A stretch of 64,000 nucleotides of DNA from Paenibacillus sp. PCH8. GTDB lineage: Bacteria; Bacillota; Bacilli; Paenibacillales; Paenibacillaceae. Below are positions 34,677-43,806 of this stretch, piece by piece. The stretch lies in NCBI RefSeq assembly GCF_002968835.1, contig NZ_PKQK01000001.1:2728001-2792000 (forward strand), in the 5' to 3' direction. The notes below the pieces were generated by a model that had not been told where the DNA came from, ran no database searches, and saw only the letters and a list, made by a program, of their open reading frames with translations. Position 1 is the stretch's first letter; each line of letters opens with the position of its first letter. The translations under genes were made by a program, and so were the position numbers.

Positions 34677-35660
34677 ATGGACATACAATTAGATCTGGCC
34701 CCCTGTGGATACTTCTCTATCTCTGATTCAGGGATTGTACAATCAATTAATCAAACTTTTCTTACGATGCTTGGTTACGAACGTGACGAGCTTATGGGGA
34801 AACATATTGAGTCCACCATGTCGGTGAGCAACAAAGTGTTCTTCCATACGTATTTCTATCCATACATCCAGCTATACGGACATGTGGACGAGATGTACTT
34901 CACGTTCCGTACCCGTGATCAACAGGCTGTTCCGGTGCTGCTCAACGGTATTCGTATGACACGGGACGGGGAAAGCGTCATGGATTGTGTCGTTGTAGTC
35001 ATGCGTAAGCGAATCGAACATGAGAAGGATATTTTGCATACCAAAACCAAGCTGCAGGAGCTGTATCAAGCGACCCAGGAAGCGAACAAGGAGCTTGAAC
35101 GATTACATGAGGAATATAAGATCAAGGAGCAGGCGCTCATCAAGGTGAATGACCAGTTGGAGACGCTGGCCTCCACCGACTTGCTGACAGGACTGAGGAA
35201 CCGCAGGTTTTTCCAGGAGAAGATGGCTGAGGAGTTACTGCTATTTCAGGAAGAGCAACGTTATTTCTCCCTTCTGGTGGTAGACATTGATCATTTCAAA
35301 AGAATTAATGATACGTACGGACATCCGATCGGTGATCTGGTGCTCGGCAATCTCGCGGGGCTGCTGCAATCGGTATCGCGAAGTACGGATGTGGTGGCAC
35401 GTTACGGCGGAGAGGAATTTGTCATCATCCTTTCGGATTGTGAAGAGGAGCAAGCGAGCAGCATTGCAGAGGGATATCGTTCACAGGTTGCTTCAGCCGA
35501 TTGGGGCGAATATAACATTACCGTGAGTATTGGTGCGGCCACTGTTGTAGAGCAAGATACGGAACAGACCTTGTTCCAAAATGCGGACAACGCCCTGTAT
35601 GCCTCCAAAACCGGAGGACGAAACCGGGTGACACATGCAGCACAGATGGTGAAAAGTTAA
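34677..35660 (+). CDS. PAS-GGDEF diguanylate cyclase
   Basis: A 327-residue protein predicted to make cyclic di-GMP. Residues about 1-115 are a PAS domain (APCGYFSISDSGIVQSINQT). A coiled coil follows (about 120-165; TKLQELYQATQEANKELERL), then a GGDEF domain (about 165-320) with active-site GGEEF at 244-248. The RxxD inhibitory site (RSTD) is five residues earlier, and DIDHFKRINDTYGH is the metal-binding strand. All catalytic marks are intact. No membrane segment is seen. Its placement right after an RsbQ-like hydrolase suggests the hydrolase product or the hydrolase itself acts on the PAS domain. Confidence 0.93.
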   Translation: MDIQLDLAPCGYFSISDSGIVQSINQTFLTMLGYERDELMGKHIESTMSVSNKVFFHTYFYPYIQLYGHVDEMYFTFRTRDQQAVPVLLNGIRMTRDGESVMDCVVVVMRKRIEHEKDILHTKTKLQELYQATQEANKELERLHEEYKIKEQALIKVNDQLETLASTDLLTGLRNRRFFQEKMAEELLLFQEEQRYFSLLVVDIDHFKRINDTYGHPIGDLVLGNLAGLLQSVSRSTDVVARYGGEEFVIILSDCEEEQASSIAEGYRSQVASADWGEYNITVSIGAATVVEQDTEQTLFQNADNALYASKTGGRNRVTHAAQMVKS

Positions 35661-35702
35661 GGTTTGGATCGGATCAATCAGATTGTACCAAACAAAAATC
35701 AT

Positions 35703-35753
35703 AGGGAGCCTGTACAATATGGGATCGATGATCCCGTATTGCACAGGCTCCCT
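35703..35753. terminator. Strong bidirectional hairpin between GGDEF and beta-helix genes
   Basis: AGGGAGCCTGT, CAATA and GGGATC pair with GATCCC, TATTG and ACAGGCTCCCT. It sits between convergent genes, and an AT-rich tail follows. Confidence 0.75.
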
Positions 35754-35808
35754 ATATTTGTGTGAAATTAGACTGAACTAATTTCACTTGAGTAGTATCA
35801 GAATAACA

Positions 35809-37296
35809 TTACCTTGGAGCAAGGTAGCCATACGCCATTGCCGGTGAATTCGCCTGAAGGCCGAAGTCTCCATTGGATACATCGATAAATGCCGGGTTCA
35901 CATATATGGAGTGTGCATCGTTGCCAGATCTCTTCATGTAGGCGGCGATGCCGGAATAGGCTTTATTTTTCCAAACCCACAAAGCATCTTTCGGTTGTCC
36001 CGATGAGTAGTAGACATTATGGTCAAACACATTGCCGGTATTGCTGGTATATTCATTGTATATCAGCACATCCGAGCTGGCCGATACGAGAATGTTACGC
36101 ATGAACGTATTGTTGCTCGTCCGTGACTGCATAAATAACTGTCCGTTGCCAGCATTCAGGGTATCATTCCCTACCAGTGTATTGTACATGATCTTGCTAT
36201 CCTCGGTAGCTCCCCGTTCTTCGTCATATCCTCCCATGGCAATGCCCGTCAGTCGGTTGGAATAAATCAGGTTATCCGTCACCGTAATATTGCTTGTCGA
36301 ACGTCCGGCATGCTCTGAGGCAATCTCAATCCCGATATCACTCTGATATACCCGGTTTTGCTCAATCATATGATCTTTCCCGCCATCTACATAGATGCCA
36401 CCTGCTGAGTTACTATCATTAGGCAGGTCTGTTCCATAGGAGGGATTGTTATTGGAGGTGATATTGTACACTTCGTTGCCACGTACGATACCGTTCCGAG
36501 CCTGATCATACGTGTCATCCTCGGAAATACCTTCATATCCAATGAGATCAATGCCAATGTTATCGGTATCATGGATGGTATTATTCAATATGGCGAAGGT
36601 ATCGACATTACCGTTGATTGCAAGTGACTCGCTGGAACCGAGTGTTAGATCATACAATTCATTATCTTTGATGATGATATCGCGCAATGCTATAGGGTGC
36701 TCTGTGCCATATATGGCAATACCGTGGGCATCCCTGCCCCTTAAATCGGGACCTTCAGGTGGTGCATCATTGGCGATTGCGTGTATGGTGTTGCCCAACA
36801 GCTGAATATGCTCTCCTGCTCCGTGGACATAGATACCGGTTGGAACCTGGCCCCCAAGTGTGGTTGTAAAGTTACGAATTTCAAAGTTCTGAATGGTGAT
36901 ATAACTGGCATGTTCAACTTCAATTAACCCTTCGATGCCTCGTACGGAGAGGCCTTCACCATCAAGGATAACCTTCTCCTGAGGATAGCTTGAAAATAGA
37001 GTCGGATTACCGGAGGAACGACCACTTCGGGTGATTTTGACTTTCTGATGATACACACCTTCACGCAGATAGATCGTGCTTCCTGGCGAAGCGTGGTCGG
37101 CTGCATACTGCAACGTCTTCCATGGAGATTGAATGGTTCCTTTATTCGAGTCATCTCCTTGAGGTGATATGTAATGGATTACCTGAGGATCAGACTTTGG
37201 AACAGAAATAGGTGCCTTCATGGACTGGCTATGATCCTGACAACCCGATACGAGCAACGTCAGAATCGGAATCATAAGTAAAAATACGCGAATCAA
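35809..37296 (-). CDS. Parallel beta-helix lipoprotein (pectate-lyase-like)
   Basis: A 495-residue surface lipoprotein with lipobox LVSGC (Cys19). The body is a right-handed parallel beta-helix. It starts with the DUF1565-type YISPQGDDSNKGTIQSPWKT and GSTIYLREGVYHQ, followed by many short helix rungs such as ITIQNFEIRNF, IIIKDNELYDL, FAILNNTIHDT and ITVTDNLIYSN. Relatives include PL9-type lyases and other polysaccharide-active proteins. Catalytic residues cannot be assigned, so enzymatic activity is not certain. The start is TTG with AAGGGGG seven bases upstream. It is convergent with the GGDEF gene. Confidence 0.83.
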   Translation of the reverse strand: MIRVFLLMIPILTLLVSGCQDHSQSMKAPISVPKSDPQVIHYISPQGDDSNKGTIQSPWKTLQYAADHASPGSTIYLREGVYHQKVKITRSGRSSGNPTLFSSYPQEKVILDGEGLSVRGIEGLIEVEHASYITIQNFEIRNFTTTLGGQVPTGIYVHGAGEHIQLLGNTIHAIANDAPPEGPDLRGRDAHGIAIYGTEHPIALRDIIIKDNELYDLTLGSSESLAINGNVDTFAILNNTIHDTDNIGIDLIGYEGISEDDTYDQARNGIVRGNEVYNITSNNNPSYGTDLPNDSNSAGGIYVDGGKDHMIEQNRVYQSDIGIEIASEHAGRSTSNITVTDNLIYSNRLTGIAMGGYDEERGATEDSKIMYNTLVGNDTLNAGNGQLFMQSRTSNNTFMRNILVSASSDVLIYNEYTSNTGNVFDHNVYYSSGQPKDALWVWKNKAYSGIAAYMKRSGNDAHSIYVNPAFIDVSNGDFGLQANSPAMAYGYLAPR

Positions 37297-37406
37297 ATTG
37301 TTTCCCCCTTGCGTTTAGCTTAGAAGATAAATTATAGCAGATTTGAACGGGTTAATAAGCCATGATTGCTCATATAAAATCAGCGAGGAGACGGCTCATG
37401 AATACA

Positions 37407-38732
37407 TTAAGGTTCAATGCCTGAGCGTGAAGCTCTGCTGTGCCAGACGGTCAACCCGAGTGAAGCAACACAGACGATCAACAGACATGCATACACCACA
37501 TGATAAGCTTCCTCTACCGAGACCCCCGGAATGCTGTGTAGCAGCATTCCGCACACGGCTACAGACACGGAACCCCCGAAGAATTGAATCAACTGTAACA
37601 TGCCCATACCGGAGCCAATTTGCGCTTTGGGCAGCACACGTGACGCTTCATTATTCAGTGAGGCCATGGAGGCTGAGAGTGCTGGTGAGAAAAAGAGATA
37701 ACCACTGGTGATGATCAGAGCGGACTGATCCAGTCCCAACATGAATAAGGCAAGTACCGCTGCAAGCAGGGTCTGTCCGATAATCATGAATCGCATATTG
37801 CCATATCGGTCGATCCAGCGTCCAACGAAACGCGTGCAAAAAGCCGCAACGATGGCTCCAGGAGCAATTAATAGACCGATGGCGAGCGAAGATCGTCCAT
37901 ATAGATCAGCAAGTACTAGCGGCATTAAGAACAGATTGCCCAGGTTCACGACCAGCACGCAGAAGCCGATGATGATTAGCCGGGTAAATCCCGGCGTTTG
38001 GAACACTTGTGGATTTACAAATGGAAGACTCGCTTTGCGAATATACAGGATATGCGCAACCAGGGAGACCACACCAATCGTCAACCATAACCAGGATTGC
38101 TGCGTGATGGCTACAAGAAGGCTGATCGCATTAATGACGGTTAAGATGGCTCCGATGATATCAAAAGGCTGATCCGTTTTGACCGTTTCACGCGGGAGAA
38201 AATAGAGCAATACAGGCAGAGCGAACAGTACCAGCACCGTTATGCCAAAAAGTCCGTTCCAGCCCCAGTACTCGCTAATGAGTCCGCCAACAATGGGGCC
38301 CAGACCAAAAGCCATGGCGCTACCCGATGAGATCAGTGCTATGGCAGCACCGCGCCGTTCCACCGGGATGTAACGACTTGCAATGATGAGACCGAGACCG
38401 GCCATCACCCCTGCACCCGCCGATTGCAGAATACGAGTCAGCAACAGAATTGCGAAGCTGTGGGCGAACAATCCGAGTAAGGAAGATAATCCGAGGATCA
38501 GTAATCCCACCGTCAACAGCTTGCGCACGGGAATACGATCTGACAAACGACTGAATATCACTGTCGATAGGGCATAACCAATCGAATAGCTTGAGATGAC
38601 CCAGGACCCCAGGTCAGAGGTGATCTGCAGATCATGAATAATGACTGGCAAGGAAACATTGAACATGGTGGTGTTCATCACTACGATGAACAGGCAGCAG
38701 GTCCAGAGTGGCATGACAATTTTATCGTTCAC
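37407..38732 (-). CDS. MFS transporter (DHA2-like multidrug efflux)
   Basis: A 441-residue membrane protein with 13-14 predicted helices, typical of the DHA2/Tet(L)-QacA group. It has SYSIGYALSTVIFSRLSDRI at the loop 2-3 motif, LQSAGAGVMAGLGLII, and the motif C-like GSAMAFGLGPIVGGLI. It probably exports drugs with protons; the substrate is unknown. GTG start with AGGAATGG upstream. It is a separate transcription unit between the beta-helix lipoprotein and the P-type ATPase, both on the same strand. Confidence 0.87.
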   Translation of the reverse strand: MNDKIVMPLWTCCLFIVVMNTTMFNVSLPVIIHDLQITSDLGSWVISSYSIGYALSTVIFSRLSDRIPVRKLLTVGLLILGLSSLLGLFAHSFAILLLTRILQSAGAGVMAGLGLIIASRYIPVERRGAAIALISSGSAMAFGLGPIVGGLISEYWGWNGLFGITVLVLFALPVLLYFLPRETVKTDQPFDIIGAILTVINAISLLVAITQQSWLWLTIGVVSLVAHILYIRKASLPFVNPQVFQTPGFTRLIIIGFCVLVVNLGNLFLMPLVLADLYGRSSLAIGLLIAPGAIVAAFCTRFVGRWIDRYGNMRFMIIGQTLLAAVLALFMLGLDQSALIITSGYLFFSPALSASMASLNNEASRVLPKAQIGSGMGMLQLIQFFGGSVSVAVCGMLLHSIPGVSVEEAYHVVYACLLIVCVASLGLTVWHSRASRSGIEP

Positions 38733-38886
38733 GTAACCATTCCTGTCTATGGATTCAATTGGAGTATATTGAAAAGCAAATCATCATTTTACGCCCATTT
38801 TGGATATATGGCAATAATGCCATACTGTTTGTCGCTTGGAATATATATGAATTTATGTGCTGTGGGACGATAAATCATAGACGAAT

Positions 38887-38920
38887 AAACAAATAGGCGC
38901 CCTGACAAAGGGCACCTATT
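38887..38920 (-). terminator. Intrinsic terminator after the P-type ATPase
   Basis: The arms AATAGGTGCCCT and AGGGCGCCTATT (minus strand), followed by TTGTTTATT. Confidence 0.78.
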
Positions 38921-38963
38921 CGTGCATGAAACGTTTTAGTGTAAGAAGTACATCTTATGACTC

Positions 38964-41615
38964 TTATGCCGCAGTAACTTGTTTGCCGCGATTGCGAATC
39001 CACTTGATGACATCCATTAGAATGACGGCAACGAGAGCGAGCCCGCCAGCAATCAGGAACTCATTCCAGCCAAACGTATCCGGGATGGCGAAGACACCGC
39101 GAACACCTGGAATCAGCGTGATGCCGTATAAGCAGAGACATACAAGGACGGAGCCAAGCACGAATTTGTTCGTGGTGAAGCCCACCTGGAAGATGGTCTG
39201 TGTGTTGGAACGTGCTGCAAAAGTTTGCAGACTGCGTGCCAGAATCAGGGTTGTGAAGGCCATAGCTACACTGATCTCCTCCGAGATGCCAAGGCCGATA
39301 TATTGAGACACAATAACGGCCGCACCAATCAGGACACCACGCGTAATCACAGCCTGCAACGTACCTCCAGCGAAGATGCCTTCGTTAATATCACGTGGTT
39401 TGCGCCGCATAACATCCGGCTCTGGTTTCTCGGTACCCAGTGCAATCGCCGGCAGGGAGTCGTTCACCAGATTGATGAATAACAGCTGAAGGGCCGTAAA
39501 TGGATTAACCCAACCGACGATCAAGGCAAACAAAATGGCGATAATCGCGCCGAGGTTACCGGCAAACAGGTAAGCGATGGCTTTTTTGATATTATCAAAT
39601 ACCATCCGTCCGACACTAACCGCATTCACGATGGAGACAAAGTTATCATCCGTCAGAATCATGGCTGCTGCATCCTTGGCAACATCTGTTCCGCTACCCA
39701 TCGCTACGCCGATGTCGGCTTGTTTGAGCGCAGGTGCGTCATTAACTCCATCTCCGGTCATGGCTGCAACCTTACCTTTGCGCTGCCACGCACGCACGAT
39801 GCGGATTTTATTCTCAGGTGATACCCTTGCGTATACCGAGATGTGTTCGAGTTGTTGATCCAACTCTTCATCGGACATTTTGTCCAGTTCGGCGCCTGTA
39901 ATAGCTAGATCATCCGGTTCGGCAAGACCGATATCCACACCGATGGCCTGAGCCGTCGTTTTGTGATCTCCGGTGATCATGATGGTGCGAATGCCCGCTT
40001 TTTTGGACTCTTCAATAGAGCCGTATACCGCTTCACGCGGTGGATCAATCATGGCTGTCAGGCCAACCAGCGTCAGATCATGCTCGTCATCAATCGTGAC
40101 CTGGTTTTTATCATCGAATTTTTTGTACGCATAGGCCAGCACACGGAAGGCCCGTTTGGAGAAAGCTTCATTTTTTTCTTCAAACTGTGTACGAATCTCG
40201 GGTGTCAGGGGCTGAACTTCACCGTTAATAAACACATGACTACAACGGCTGAACAGCACATCCGGTCCACCTTTGGTCAGCAAAGCCGTCTGTCCTTCAA
40301 ACGTATGAACCGTACTCATGAGCTTTCGATCCGAGTCAAAGGGAAGCTCGGCTTCGCGCGGGAACTGGTCACGGATTTCATTGTAATCCTTGTTCACCCG
40401 GTTACTGAAGGCAATCAGTGCCACTTCGGTAGGGTCACCGAGTTCCTTGCCTTCCTGGTTGATATTCGAATCATTGCAGAGCACTGCAATATGTAATAAA
40501 CGTCGTTCCTCTTCCGACCACTGTTCGGGATCATCCGGGAATTCGTCTTTGGTGCCATGGGGAATGTAATAGTCCACGACCGTCATCTTGTTCTGAGTTA
40601 GTGTTCCTGTTTTGTCCGTACAGATGATGCTGGCAGAACCCAACGCTTCCACGGCAGGCAGTCTGCGAATGATCGCATGCTGTTTGGCCATCTTATTGGT
40701 TCCGAGTGACAATACAATGGTCACAATGGAGGAGAGAGCTTCGGGAATGGCAGCGACAGCAACGGCTACAGCAAACATCAGTGCATTCACAATGGATGGT
40801 CCGATATTCTCCGTACCTTCGGTTAACCATACACGACCCGCTTCAATGGCAAAGATGAGAATGGACAGGCCAAGAATGAAAAAGCCCAGTTTTTTGCTGA
40901 ATGACTCCAACTTACGCTGTAATGGCGTTTCCTTGGCTTCTGCATTTTCAATCAATTCGGCAATCTTGCCGATTTCGGTTTTGAGTGCCGTACCTGTAAT
41001 GACGAGCATACCGCGGCCATATACAACCAGTGAACCACTGAAGGCCATATTGCGACGATCTCCGATAGGAGCTTCATCCGGGATGGCATCGGCGTGTTTT
41101 TCCGCAGCTTCCGATTCTCCGGTCAGCATGCCTTCGTTAATTTTCAGGCTGCCTGATTCCAAAATACGCCCGTCGGCCGGAACATAATCGCCTGCGTCCA
41201 GCATAACAATATCACCGGGCACGAGTTCCCGCGCGGGAATGGTCTTTTTCTGGCCGTCACGAATGACTTTAGCTTCAGGTGCAGACATTTGCTTCAAGGC
41301 ATCGAGCGAGCTCTCGGCTTTTTTGGTCTGCACCACACTGATGACCGCATTTAACAGAATGACCAGGAATATAATTAACGATTCGATCAGATGTCCGAGT
41401 ACAACTTGTACCGCGGCTGCAATCAGCAGCACGATGACCATCGGATCTTTGAAATTTTCGAGGAACAGTTTCCAGACGGGTGTTGCAGCTTTCCCTTTTA
41501 ACTCGTTATATCCTTCCGTTTCAATTCTCTTCTCAGCTTCTGAGGTTGTGAGTCCTTTGGAGGAACTCTGTACGTCCTGGAGTGTTTCCTCTGCACTGTG
41601 TCTATAATGTTGCAA
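38964..41615 (-). CDS. P-type Ca2+-transporting ATPase (LMCA1/SERCA-like)
   Basis: An 883-residue P2A-type cation pump, probably exporting Ca2+ (possibly Mn2+). Features: an N-terminal cation-ATPase domain (HSAEETLQDVQSSSKGLT); actuator motif MLTGESEA; helix 4 ion site AAIPEALSSIV; phosphorylation site Asp334 in CTDKTGTLTQNKMT; nucleotide domain KGGPDVLFSRC; hinge TGDGVNDAPALKQADIGVAM; and helix 6 NLVNDSLPAIALG. PEAL instead of PEGL matches Listeria-type LMCA1. Ten membrane helices are expected. The start is TTG with AAGGAG nine bases upstream. Monocistronic, with a terminator after it. Confidence 0.94.
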   Translation of the reverse strand: MQHYRHSAEETLQDVQSSSKGLTTSEAEKRIETEGYNELKGKAATPVWKLFLENFKDPMVIVLLIAAAVQVVLGHLIESLIIFLVILLNAVISVVQTKKAESSLDALKQMSAPEAKVIRDGQKKTIPARELVPGDIVMLDAGDYVPADGRILESGSLKINEGMLTGESEAAEKHADAIPDEAPIGDRRNMAFSGSLVVYGRGMLVITGTALKTEIGKIAELIENAEAKETPLQRKLESFSKKLGFFILGLSILIFAIEAGRVWLTEGTENIGPSIVNALMFAVAVAVAAIPEALSSIVTIVLSLGTNKMAKQHAIIRRLPAVEALGSASIICTDKTGTLTQNKMTVVDYYIPHGTKDEFPDDPEQWSEEERRLLHIAVLCNDSNINQEGKELGDPTEVALIAFSNRVNKDYNEIRDQFPREAELPFDSDRKLMSTVHTFEGQTALLTKGGPDVLFSRCSHVFINGEVQPLTPEIRTQFEEKNEAFSKRAFRVLAYAYKKFDDKNQVTIDDEHDLTLVGLTAMIDPPREAVYGSIEESKKAGIRTIMITGDHKTTAQAIGVDIGLAEPDDLAITGAELDKMSDEELDQQLEHISVYARVSPENKIRIVRAWQRKGKVAAMTGDGVNDAPALKQADIGVAMGSGTDVAKDAAAMILTDDNFVSIVNAVSVGRMVFDNIKKAIAYLFAGNLGAIIAILFALIVGWVNPFTALQLLFINLVNDSLPAIALGTEKPEPDVMRRKPRDINEGIFAGGTLQAVITRGVLIGAAVIVSQYIGLGISEEISVAMAFTTLILARSLQTFAARSNTQTIFQVGFTTNKFVLGSVLVCLCLYGITLIPGVRGVFAIPDTFGWNEFLIAGGLALVAVILMDVIKWIRNRGKQVTAA

Positions 41616-41868
41616 TTGACCAGCTCCTTGAGTATTAGATTTCTCTGTGTATTACCCTTACGAATAAAATCTAGAATCGTTTCATTTCCATATTTTTTTA
41701 GATTATAGAATGTATAAGTTTTCGGAGCTGAAGGATTCGATAATCGCAAGAAAAGCAACCGCTAAACCACGAATGTATCATCAATGAAAGTGCTTCGATC
41801 AGAAGTTTTTCTTATGTACACAGTATTTTTCATAGTGAGCCAAGATATGCCTCTGTTTCAAATTTATT

Positions 41869-41909
41869 ATTTCCAGTGATGCAGTGACCTGACATACATC
41901 ACTGGAAAT
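41869..41909. repeat. Perfect 13-base inverted repeat in a 444-base gap
   Basis: ATTTCCAGTGATG (41869-41881) and CATCACTGGAAAT (41897-41909) are exact inverse complements with a 15-base loop. There is no T run, so it is not a simple terminator. It lies between the ATPase and hcp genes, which diverge. The rest of the gap (41616-41868) is AT-rich with no gene seen. Confidence 0.75.
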
Positions 41910-41971
41910 GGTGTGGATAATGGTCTGAGAGAAAATGGTAAAGGGAAAATATGGGTTTTTATTTGAAAAAC

Positions 41972-42014
41972 TGTGTGCGATATCACAATTCCTCCTCTCC
42001 GGGTCTGTTACGCT
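41972..42014 (+). promoter_or_regulatory. FNR/CRP-type box with class II promoter for hcp
   Basis: TGTGTGCGATATCACA (41972-41987) matches TGTGA-N6-TCACA at nine of ten fixed positions. An extended -10, TGT-TACGCT (hexamer 42009-42014), lies so that the box would be centred near -41.5, the class II position for oxygen-responsive Fnr activation. Confidence 0.65.
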
Positions 42015-42059
42015 AGTTCGTAAGGAAAAGCGTTAATCCATGTTTGGAGGGGAATGTAT

Positions 42060-43352
42060 ATGTTTTGTTATCAATGCGAACAGACGCCAAGTGGCGGGTG
42101 TACCGTGGTTGGGGTATGTGGCAAAAATGAAACGATTGCGAGTTTGCAGGATACCATGATTTTTGCGTTAAAAGGAATCGCTGCTTATGCGACACACGCA
42201 CGCCAGTTGGGATATTCTGATCCAGAGGTGGATCGGATTACACATGAGGCATTATATATGACATTAACGAACTCGAATTTTAATGTGCAGGAACATCTGG
42301 AGATGGCCATGAAAGTCGGAAATGCAGCAATCCGCATTATGGACGTGCTGGATCGTGCGCACACAGACCGCTTCGGTATTCCACAACCGATAACCGTTAG
42401 TCAGAACCAGATCGAAGGTCAGTGTATCGTGGTGACGGGGCATAATCTGTATGCACTGGAGGAGTTGCTGCGTCAGACCGAAGGCAAAGGAATCAACATC
42501 TATACCCACTCGGAAATGTTGCCTGCGCACGGCTATCCGGCGCTGAAGAAATACGCTCATCTCAAGGGGAATATCGGTAAAGCTTGGTACGATCAGCGCA
42601 GACTGTTTGAACAATTTCCGGGTGCGATTCTTGCAACAACGAACTGCGTGATGCCGATCAAAGGCACCTATGCAGATCGCTTCTTCTCTTATGAAGTGGC
42701 AGGCCTTGAGGGTGTTGCCAAGATTACGGAAGATGATTTCTCACCTCTGATTGAACGCGCGTTGTCACTGCCAGCGGCCAATGTACAGTCGGAGCAGGTA
42801 TTAACGACAGGATACCATCATGAGACGGTGATTGGACTTGCGCCGGAGATTATTCAAGCGGTCAAAGACGGGCATATCCGTCGTTTCTTCGTTATTGCAG
42901 GCTGTGATGCACCGGGCAAAGGCGGCAACTATTATCGTGAATTGGCTACATCGCTGCCGAATGATACGGTTATCCTCACCACGTCCTGTGGCAAATTCCG
43001 CTTCAATGATGTGGATTACGGAACGGTAGGAGACACGGGCATTCCGCGTTATATCGACTTGGGACAATGCAATAACTCCGGTTCAACGGTGAAGATTGCC
43101 ATGGCCTTGGCTGACGCTTTTGGCTGTACGGTCAACGAGTTACCTGTCAGCATCGTCCTGTCCTGGTTTGAGCAAAAAGCAGTTGCGATCTTGCTCGGCC
43201 TGTTCAGCCTCGGCATTCAGGACATTCGGATTGGACCGAAACCGCCTGAGTTCATATCCGAAGGTGTCTTGGATGTACTCGTGGACATGTTCGGTCTGAA
43301 GTTAATTACAACGGCAGAAGAAGATATGAATGCGATGCTGGCCTTGTCATAA
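42060..43352 (+). CDS. hcp: Hybrid cluster protein (hydroxylamine/NO reductase family)
   Basis: A 430-residue iron-sulfur protein of the Hcp family. The N-terminal cysteine set MFCYQCEQTPSGGCTVVGVC binds a cubane cluster. Downstream, hybrid-cluster ligands lie in TTNCVMPIKGTYADRFF, IAGCDAPGKGGNYYREL and the TTSCGKFRFND, DLGQCNNSGS and VLSWFEQKA stretches. Hcp proteins reduce hydroxylamine or NO and act in nitrosative stress under low oxygen. It is shorter than enterobacterial Hcp (about 550), as in forms lacking a helical insert. ATG 42060 has GGAGG nine bases upstream. The FNR-like box upstream fits anaerobic induction. A MITE separates it from its terminator. Confidence 0.94.
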   Translation: MFCYQCEQTPSGGCTVVGVCGKNETIASLQDTMIFALKGIAAYATHARQLGYSDPEVDRITHEALYMTLTNSNFNVQEHLEMAMKVGNAAIRIMDVLDRAHTDRFGIPQPITVSQNQIEGQCIVVTGHNLYALEELLRQTEGKGINIYTHSEMLPAHGYPALKKYAHLKGNIGKAWYDQRRLFEQFPGAILATTNCVMPIKGTYADRFFSYEVAGLEGVAKITEDDFSPLIERALSLPAANVQSEQVLTTGYHHETVIGLAPEIIQAVKDGHIRRFFVIAGCDAPGKGGNYYRELATSLPNDTVILTTSCGKFRFNDVDYGTVGDTGIPRYIDLGQCNNSGSTVKIAMALADAFGCTVNELPVSIVLSWFEQKAVAILLGLFSLGIQDIRIGPKPPEFISEGVLDVLVDMFGLKLITTAEEDMNAMLALS

Positions 43353-43381
43353 GATCAATGAATTTTATATACGATGTATTA

Positions 43382-43541
43382 GGGCGTGTCTCAAAACTCG
43401 CTGAAGTGCATCTTTTACCGCCTTTTCGCCCCCTGCTGCGTCACTTTCCCTTGACGTGCCCCGGCACGCCTGCGAAAAACTTCCTTGCTTGGAACGAAAA
43501 TTCGGCAAAATCTGCTTCCTTCGGAGTTTTCAGACAAGCCC
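43382..43541. mobile_element. MITE-like element with TA target duplication
   Basis: A 160-base non-coding element with imperfect terminal inverted repeats. GGGCGTGTCTCAAAACTC at the left and the reverse complement of GGGCTTGTCTGAAAACTC at the right match at 16 of 18 positions. TA flanks both ends (43380-43381 and 43542-43543), as with IS630/Tc1-mariner insertion. It carries no transposase and lies between the hcp stop and the hcp terminator. Confidence 0.65.
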
Positions 43542-43545
43542 TAGA

Positions 43546-43570
43546 AGCCTGCGCTGCCGCAGGCTTTTTT
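43546..43570 (+). terminator. Intrinsic terminator, originally for hcp
   Basis: Perfect arms AGCCTGCG and CGCAGGCT with loop CTGC, followed by TTTTTT. Confidence 0.88.
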
Positions 43571-43622
43571 GGTTATAAAGAAGATGTCTAGGCCTCGCTT
43601 GCAAACGGACTGCGCTCGAAAG

Positions 43623-43657
43623 AGCCTGTGCCTTAGGGTACGGGCTTTTTCGTTTTT
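43623..43657 (+). terminator. Second intrinsic terminator downstream of hcp
   Basis: The arms AGCCTGTGCC and GGTACGGGCT, with two G-U pairs and loop TTAG, are followed by TTTTTCGTTTTTTT. Confidence 0.8.
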
Positions 43658-43806
43658 TTGCTATCTGAATAATACAAGTATAACTTGCATAATAACTGCC
43701 CTTCATTTTATTCAAGCCATAGCTTGTTGTATATGGAGTTGTCATGTATTTTGATATAGTGAAACGTATAAATGGGGATGATCATTCCCTTTGAAAGGAT
43801 AACGAT

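Noticed and set aside
41498..41758. 86-codon minus-strand frame overlapping the ATPase start
   Set aside because: It covers the ATPase promoter and N-terminus in another frame and has no ribosome site or family motif.
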